Assembly: GCA_003454415.1 (NCBI GenBank)
Contig: DMKG01000053.1
Coordinates: 1-10,806, forward strand
DNA from: Alphaproteobacteria bacterium
Lineage (GTDB): Bacteria > Pseudomonadota > Alphaproteobacteria > UBA11222
Reading direction: 5' to 3'
DNA: 10,806 nt
A program made the translations under genes and the position numbers. Positions 6,191 to 10,806 of the stretch are shown here, one piece after another (the stretch's first letter is position 1; every line of letters starts with the position of its first letter). A model generated the notes under the pieces. That model saw only the letters and a program-made list of their open reading frames with translations. It did not search any database and had not been told where the DNA came from.

Positions 6191-7207
6191 ATGCCTGAAG
6201 AAACGTTGAAGTTGACAGAGGGTATCAAACGTAAATTCCAGGCCTGGTGGCAGGGAAGCGAGTCTCCATTGCTGGATGATCTGACGGGGTACAAAAACAA
6301 ACTCAGTCTCTGGTGGAATGGGGGCGTCAGTTCATCGTCGGGTCAGGGCGCCGCGCATCCCTCGCAAGCGCGGGCGCGATCGGTGAAGGCGCCGCCCAGA
6401 CAGCATCAGGAAATTCATGCGCGTGGGCGTATATCGCAGGCCCTGTGGGGAGAAGGAAACCTGACCCCTGGTCCGGCCGATTTCATCACGGGCCTCACGG
6501 CAAGATTGGGGTTGACGCCGGAAATGAGCCTGCTGGATATGGGCGCAGGGCTGGGGGGGCCGGCGCGCGCCATGTGTGCGGCCTATGGGGTGTGGGTTAC
6601 GGCCTATGAGGCCGTGCCAAATCACATCAAGGCCGGGATGGAGCAGTCGATCATGCACGGCATGGGAAAAAAGGTCCCCTTTACGCAATTCGATCCCGAA
6701 ACCGTCGAGCTTCCCAAGCGCAAATTCGATTGCATCTTTTCCAAAGAGATGATGCATCACGTGCGGTCAAAAAAACGTCTGATCGCGGAAATCGAAGGCG
6801 CGCTGAAGCCGCGCGGGCAATTCATCCTGATCAATTATGTGACCGCCCAGAATGGCGCAAACTCGCCGGGGGTGGTGAAATGGAATGAAGCCGACGGGCA
6901 GGAGAGCAGCTTTTGGAGCAAGGAGGAATATGTCGCTGCTTTTTCCGAAGCCAAACTCGATCTGCGGGTGACGGAAAATCTGACCGAACAGTATATCGCG
7001 TTTATCGCCAATGGCTTTCGCGGTCTGAAGAAAAATATGGAAAAACTGATCGCCGATGAATCCAGTCCGGAATATCAGGCGGAATTACGCCGGGCGCTGG
7101 CGTTTGAAACCAACCGCTGGGCTGTGCGATCGGAAGCGCTGCAGGCTGGCGATATGTCGGTTATCCGCTTCAGCGGATTCAATCCCCTGCAGCCCGAAAT
7201 CCGCTAA
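6191..7207 (+). CDS. Class I SAM-dependent methyltransferase with N-terminal WW-G repeats
   Basis: A 338-residue protein with a Rossmann-fold SAM-dependent methyltransferase core at about residues 95-240. Motif I is LLDMGAGLGGPAR (114-126), with acidic E140 in TAYEAVPN as the probable ribose-binding residue, FDCIFSKEMMHHV (179-191) as motif II, and LKPRGQFILINYV (205-217) as motif III. The substrate is unknown; small-molecule or lipid methylation is as likely as anything else. The N-terminal 90 residues are not part of the core: two copies of G-x-K-x-K-[FL]-x-[AL]-WW-[QN]-G are followed by a Ser/Gly/Ala/Arg-rich linker. The C-terminal part (about 245-338) is a helical extension. AAGGA at 6182-6186 precedes the ATG; an out-of-frame ATG at 6187 is ignored. 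It ends with TAA overlapping the convergent VOC gene by 4 bp. Confidence 0.88.
   Translation: MPEETLKLTEGIKRKFQAWWQGSESPLLDDLTGYKNKLSLWWNGGVSSSSGQGAAHPSQARARSVKAPPRQHQEIHARGRISQALWGEGNLTPGPADFITGLTARLGLTPEMSLLDMGAGLGGPARAMCAAYGVWVTAYEAVPNHIKAGMEQSIMHGMGKKVPFTQFDPETVELPKRKFDCIFSKEMMHHVRSKKRLIAEIEGALKPRGQFILINYVTAQNGANSPGVVKWNEADGQESSFWSKEEYVAAFSEAKLDLRVTENLTEQYIAFIANGFRGLKKNMEKLIADESSPEYQAELRRALAFETNRWAVRSEALQAGDMSVIRFSGFNPLQPEIR
6221..6322 (+). repeat. Tandem 22-residue protein repeat in the methyltransferase N-terminus
   Basis: Residues 11-22 (GIKRKFQAWWQG) and 33-44 (GYKNKLSLWWNG) align without gaps at a period of exactly 22 residues. They share G, both lysines, the WW pair and the final G. 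Each unit is basic then aromatic, consistent with an amphipathic membrane- or protein-binding segment. The likeness is clear; the function is unknown. Confidence 0.6.
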
Positions 7208-7572
7208 CTTGCGAAAAAGTTCAACTCCACTTTCACGCCGTCAGGGTCATGCACGAATATCTGCCTGATATTGAAGCCGGGGACAGACATTTCAGAGAAT
7301 TTAATTCCCTGTTGCTGTAAATTCGCTTTCGTACCATCAAAATCGGTGGCGCGGAAAGCAACATGGTCGATGGCGCCGCTGCCGTTCCTCTCATTTTTTT
7401 CGAGGCCGATCAGGTGAACGACGGCTTTATCTCCACAATACAGCCAGGCGCCAGGAATGCCGAAATTCGGCCGCTCTCCATTGCGCAGGCCCAGGACCTG
7501 TTCGTAAAACTCCACCGAACGCTCCAGATTCCCCGTAACGATATTGTAATGGTCAAGCTCTGCGAGGGCCAT
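7204..7572 (-). CDS. VOC family protein (glyoxalase/bleomycin resistance/dioxygenase fold)
   Basis: A 122-residue single-domain vicinal oxygen chelate protein, a length that suggests function as a dimer. The four expected metal-ligand positions are visible: H8 (LDHYNI), H53 (VVHLIG), H70 (IDHVAF) and E116 (KVELNF). Other family features are SVEFYEQVLGL (19-29), PGAWLYCGD (40-48) and IFVHDPDGVKVE (105-116). The substrate cannot be assigned; lyase, isomerase and dioxygenase activities all occur in this fold. The open frame extends 31 codons upstream to 7665, but the ATG at 7572 has a strong AGGAG nine bases upstream and begins exactly where the fold begins, so I use it. It ends with TAG, 4 bp inside the methyltransferase stop region, and is divergent from the RND exporter. 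Confidence 0.9.
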   Translation of the reverse strand: MALAELDHYNIVTGNLERSVEFYEQVLGLRNGERPNFGIPGAWLYCGDKAVVHLIGLEKNERNGSGAIDHVAFRATDFDGTKANLQQQGIKFSEMSVPGFNIRQIFVHDPDGVKVELNFFAS

Positions 7573-7581
7573 GTTCCACTT

Positions 7582-7586
7582 CTCCT
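7582..7586 (-). promoter_or_regulatory. Ribosome binding site deciding the VOC start
   Basis: The minus strand reads AGGAG here, nine bases before the ATG at 7572-7570. It supports the short 122-residue protein over the 153-residue version starting at 7665. Confidence 0.7.
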
Positions 7587-7658
7587 GAAGTATCACTTCC
7601 TTGTGAACGCCATTTTCACCCTTGCGGCCTTTGGTGACAAGGGGGTATTTCATAACAG

Positions 7659-7673
7659 CTGACATCTTGTCAG
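7659..7673. promoter_or_regulatory. Putative operator CTGACA-N3-TGTCAG between VOC and RND genes
   Basis: A perfect 6-bp inverted repeat with a 3-bp centre lies in the 236-bp divergent intergenic region, 86 bp upstream of the VOC start. On the minus strand it precedes TGTTATGAA, which resembles an extended -10 element, so a bound regulator could block that promoter. No regulator gene is in the window. Short palindromes arise by chance, so confidence is modest. Confidence 0.35.
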
Positions 7674-7808
7674 TAGAGAGCGTCCGCAGCCTGTTAAGCC
7701 TTCATTTCGTTCATTTCCGGCCTCACTGACCCGCCTTTCCTGTGTGACGGCGGATCAAAAAACCAAAAGAATAAAAAGATCAATCAGAGCGACAGGAAAC
7801 ACCGCATC

Positions 7809-10148
7809 ATGCTTAAAAGATTTGAAAACCTGGTTTTCATGCTGCGCGCGCCTATTCTGGTGGCGCTGGCGGCATTGACGCTGGTGACGGGTTATTTCGC
7901 CCTGCAATTGCGGTTCGATGCTGGATTCGTAAAGCAGCTGCCGACCGATCATCCGTTCATACAGACCTTTTATGAATATCGCGACCGGCTGCCTTCGCCC
8001 AATACGATCATAGTCGGCGTTCACCCCCGTGAGGGAACGATATGGACCGTGGACGCCATGCGGAAGCTGAACGAGGTGACCGAGGCGGTTTTTTATCTGC
8101 CCGGGGTTTTTCGCGGATCGGTGCAATCCCTGTGGACGCCGAATACCCGGGTGCTGGAAGTCAACGAGGATGGCCTGCTGGCCTACAACGTCATAGAAGC
8201 CAATGTCACGCCGGAAAACCTCACGGAGCAGAAGATCGCCCGGATTCGCGACAACACCCTGCGCGGCGGTCATGTCGGCCAGCTGGTTTCGCATGATTTC
8301 ACCATAGGCTCCATCAAGGCCAGCCTGGTTGAAATCGACCCTATGACAAAAAAACCCCTTGATTACATGGACCTGGCCTCCAGGCTTGAAACTGAAGTGC
8401 GCGGCCGTTTCGAAGACGACAAGTATGAAATTCATATCATCGGCTTCGCCAAGATGATCGGCGATATCGGTCAGGAGGTCAAAAACGTCGGGTCCTTTTT
8501 CGCGCTGGCTTTCCTCCTGACTGCATTGGCGGTTTACGTTTATGCGCGCTCGATCATGCTGACGCTGCTTGCGGTGTTCTGCTCCCTGATATCCGTGGTC
8601 TGGCAGTTTGGCCTCCTGAAGATATTTGATATCGGTCTTGATCCGCTCGCCATTCTGGTTCCTTTTCTGGTTTACGCCATTGGCGTCAGTCACGGCGTGC
8701 AGCAGATCAACCTGATCTCGTCGGAAATCTGCGCCGGCAGAGACAGTGAAACCGCAGCCCGCGCCACTTTCTCCAGACTGCTGATCCCGGGATCCATGGC
8801 CCTGGTGACGACGCTGGTGGGGTTCCTCACCCTCTATCTGATTCCCATTCCGATGATTCAGGAAATGTCGGCAATGGCCACCATTGGCGTGGCGCTGAAA
8901 ATCATCACCAATCTGATTATGTTGCCGATCCTCGCTTCCTATTGCCGGTTTGGTCCGGGTTACGTGGCGCGGATCACCCGCGCGCGCGCCGCGCGGATGC
9001 GCGCCATGCGGTGGCTCGCGCAGATTGCGGGTCCGCGGGCGAGTGTGATCACTCTCGCCATCTGTCTGGTCATTTTCGTCATGTCTGTCGCCGCCACGCG
9101 TGACCGGCATGTCGGCGATCTGCATGCCGGCGCGCCGGAACTGTGGCCGGAGGAACGCTATAATGTCGACACCAATCTGATGGTGGATAAGTTTTCCATG
9201 AATCTGGACGCATTCATCATCGTTGCGGAAATGCCGGAGCTTTCCTGTATAAATTATGACGCGATGGCGTTACTGGACCGCTTTACCTGGCATATGCAGA
9301 ATGTCAAAGGGGTCAAATACGCCATGTCCCTTTCCACCCTGGCCAAGCGCGGATATGCGACGTGGTCGGAAGAAAATCTCAAATTCCAGGCGCTGGCGCG
9401 CAATCCAAGAACATTCGCGCTTACCATTGGCGGCGTTCCAGCCAGCAGCGGCCTGTTGAATGACCGCTGCACCATGCTGCCGGTGATCGCCTTCACCGTG
9501 GATCACAAGGCGGAGACCATCAAGCGCGTCGTCGCGGCGGCCGGGCAGTTCATCGCGGACAATCCGGCGGAAGGGGTCAACTTCCGCCTCGCCTCTGGCA
9601 ACGCCGGCATCATGGCGGCCACCAATGAGGTGATTGCCGCCAACGAAATTCCCATGCTGATCGCCGTCTATATAGCGATCATAAGCCTGGTCATTCTGGC
9701 TTACCGGGATTGGCGCGCGACCCTATGCTGCTGCCTGCCGCTCATCTTCGCCACCTTTATCGGCTACTGGTTCATGGCGTGGCGCGGGATTGGACTGAAG
9801 GTTTCAACCCTTCCGGTGCTGGTGCTGGCCGTAGGCATAGGCGTCGATTACGCCTTCTACATTTACAGCCGCATGCAGGTCTATCTCAATGAGGAAGTGG
9901 AAATCGCCGAGGCCTACTCCCGAACCCTGCAGGAAACAGGCGTGGCGGTCATGTTCACAGGCCTCACCCTCAGCGTGGGCGTCGCAACCTGGGCCTTCTC
10001 CGCGCTGAAATTTCAGGCGGATATGGGCATGCTGCTGTCATTCATGTTCTTCATCAACATGATAGGCGCGGTAACCGCCCTTCCTGCGCTGGCGGTCTGT
10101 CTCGAACGCCTGTTTCCGCGCCGTAAAAAGGAAGCAGCGCCCGCCTAG
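7809..10148 (+). CDS. RND superfamily exporter (MMPL/SSD-like), two-fold 12-TM architecture
   Basis: A 779-residue inner-membrane transporter of the RND superfamily, probably proton-driven and moving hydrophobic or lipid-like compounds; the substrate is unknown. The layout is the usual duplicated one: TM1 (about 14-33), a first periplasmic domain (about 34-225), five helices (about 228-380) including LVPFLVYAIGVSHGVQQIN (283-301), an Arg-rich cytoplasmic linker (about 386-402), TM7 (412-429), a second periplasmic domain (about 430-610), then five helices (about 613-765) including VLAVGIGVDYAFYIYSR (672-688), the matching motif of the second half. No adaptor or outer-membrane partner is adjacent, as is common for MMPL-type proteins. 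The ATG is preceded by AGGA at 7794-7797, and a short A-rich stretch (about 7756-7780) lies just upstream. It ends 7 bp from the stop of the convergent GST gene. Confidence 0.92.
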   Translation: MLKRFENLVFMLRAPILVALAALTLVTGYFALQLRFDAGFVKQLPTDHPFIQTFYEYRDRLPSPNTIIVGVHPREGTIWTVDAMRKLNEVTEAVFYLPGVFRGSVQSLWTPNTRVLEVNEDGLLAYNVIEANVTPENLTEQKIARIRDNTLRGGHVGQLVSHDFTIGSIKASLVEIDPMTKKPLDYMDLASRLETEVRGRFEDDKYEIHIIGFAKMIGDIGQEVKNVGSFFALAFLLTALAVYVYARSIMLTLLAVFCSLISVVWQFGLLKIFDIGLDPLAILVPFLVYAIGVSHGVQQINLISSEICAGRDSETAARATFSRLLIPGSMALVTTLVGFLTLYLIPIPMIQEMSAMATIGVALKIITNLIMLPILASYCRFGPGYVARITRARAARMRAMRWLAQIAGPRASVITLAICLVIFVMSVAATRDRHVGDLHAGAPELWPEERYNVDTNLMVDKFSMNLDAFIIVAEMPELSCINYDAMALLDRFTWHMQNVKGVKYAMSLSTLAKRGYATWSEENLKFQALARNPRTFALTIGGVPASSGLLNDRCTMLPVIAFTVDHKAETIKRVVAAAGQFIADNPAEGVNFRLASGNAGIMAATNEVIAANEIPMLIAVYIAIISLVILAYRDWRATLCCCLPLIFATFIGYWFMAWRGIGLKVSTLPVLVLAVGIGVDYAFYIYSRMQVYLNEEVEIAEAYSRTLQETGVAVMFTGLTLSVGVATWAFSALKFQADMGMLLSFMFFINMIGAVTALPALAVCLERLFPRRKKEAAPA

Positions 10149-10155
10149 CGCCACT

Positions 10156-10791
10156 CTAACCTCCGAATGCGGCTTTCATTCCCGCCTGCATTTCCTCCAG
10201 AATCCGGGCGATGTGCGGGTCCTTACCGATGGCGTTCCAATAGGCGGTGACTTTGGGAAACGGCGCCAGCGGATTAAGTTCGTCAAACATGGGCAGGAAT
10301 GAGGTGACGAAGAACAGCGATGCGGCCAGCGCGCCATCCGCGTGGGTGAGCTGATTGGCGGCCGCATAACCGCCTTCTCCGATCAGCGCTTCCAGATCCT
10401 TCAGCGCCGCGTTCACGGCGGTTTTTGCGCCGTCTACGGCCTGCGGAGTTCTCTCCACGGCGCCCCGCAGCATAAAGACCAGGGGCCGTACGGCGGGCAT
10501 GATATATAGATCGGACATGCGTGCGAGCAGCCGCGCCTTCGCCCGCTCCAGCGGATCGGCTGGCCGCAGCGTGGGGGCGGGAAATCTGTCTTCCAGATAT
10601 TCGCAGATGATTTCCGATTCCGGCAGGATGGTTCCGTCATCCAGTTCTAGGGCCGGAATTTTACCGATGGGATTGATCGCCCGGAAGGCGTCCGTTCGAA
10701 ACCCCGGCGGATCCGCCATTTCCACTTTCAGCCCCTTGACATTGATCAGAAGCCGAACCCTGGCGGTAAAAGGCGAGAGATTTGTATGCAT
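10156..10791 (-). CDS. Glutathione S-transferase family protein (start uncertain)
   Basis: A soluble GST-fold protein of 211 residues from the ATG at 10791, near the usual 200-230. The thioredoxin-like N-terminal domain has NLSPFTARVRL (4-14) at the active-site serine/cysteine region, the cis-proline loop GKIPALEL (43-50, P46), and ESEIICEYLEDRFP (58-71), where E58-S59 bind the gamma-glutamyl group of glutathione. The helical C-terminal domain (about 80-205) includes the N-capping-type motif THADGALAA (149-157). The predicted start leaves only five residues before SPF, short for the first beta strand, no good Shine-Dalgarno precedes it, and the frame stays open to the window edge (10806). The true start may therefore lie outside. 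Function could be conjugation, peroxide reduction or dehalogenation. Confidence 0.88.
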   Translation of the reverse strand: MHTNLSPFTARVRLLINVKGLKVEMADPPGFRTDAFRAINPIGKIPALELDDGTILPESEIICEYLEDRFPAPTLRPADPLERAKARLLARMSDLYIMPAVRPLVFMLRGAVERTPQAVDGAKTAVNAALKDLEALIGEGGYAAANQLTHADGALAASLFFVTSFLPMFDELNPLAPFPKVTAYWNAIGKDPHIARILEEMQAGMKAAFGG

Positions 10792-10806
10792 CTGATGGCT
10801 TTCATG

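Noticed and set aside
7724..7752. CCGCC/GGCGG inverted repeat before an A-rich stretch upstream of the RND gene
   Set aside because: The 13-nt loop and lack of a following T run on either strand make it a poor terminator; likely chance.
7755..9125. 456-residue minus-strand open frame opposite the RND exporter
   Set aside because: His/Gln/Arg/Asp-rich shadow with no hydrophobic core or motifs; the real gene is the exporter.

Overview
The window is a densely packed, GC-rich bacterial chromosomal segment. By eye it has strong G/C preference at third codon positions, which also explains the many long antisense open frames. The gene families (a CNT nucleoside transporter, an MsnO8-type flavin monooxygenase, an AtuA-family protein, a GST, and a stand-alone RND/MMPL exporter) and the protein style suggest an alphaproteobacterium. 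This is inference, and I cannot go below class. I see no insertion sequence, phage gene, CRISPR array, rRNA or credible tRNA.

Layout: (1) Bases 1-1062 (+) are the C-terminal most of a concentrative nucleoside transporter cut by the window edge. (2) Bases 1052-3357 (-) hold a two-gene operon: an MFS transporter followed by a bacterial luciferase-like monooxygenase, 8 bp apart. (3) Bases 3358-3655 are a 298-bp divergent intergenic region with a good sigma70-like promoter, a compound hairpin that starts about where transcription should begin, and a 24-bp near-perfect inverted repeat ending just before the ribosome binding site. (4) Bases 3656-6036 (+) are an AtuA-type protein translationally coupled (ATGA) to a small uracil-DNA-glycosylase-superfamily protein. 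(5) Bases 6191-7207 (+) encode a SAM-dependent methyltransferase with an unusual N-terminal WW-G tandem repeat. (6) Bases 7204-7572 (-) encode a VOC/glyoxalase-fold protein, divergent from (7) an RND/MMPL exporter at 7809-10148 (+). (8) Bases 10156-10791 (-) encode a glutathione S-transferase that may begin beyond the window.

Working together: the MFS transporter, the flavin monooxygenase and the AtuA protein, arranged around one regulatory region, could form an uptake/oxidation/catabolism module for a small hydrophobic or branched organic compound. AtuA proteins are associated with acyclic terpene utilisation. The VOC protein, RND exporter and GST would suit handling of hydrophobic or electrophilic compounds. 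Both ideas are inference from families and layout.

The most interesting unexplained signal is the roughly 180-nt leader before the AtuA gene, with two separate secondary structures. Three convergent gene pairs also end almost on top of each other (11-bp overlap, 4-bp overlap, 7-bp gap), with no visible terminators.
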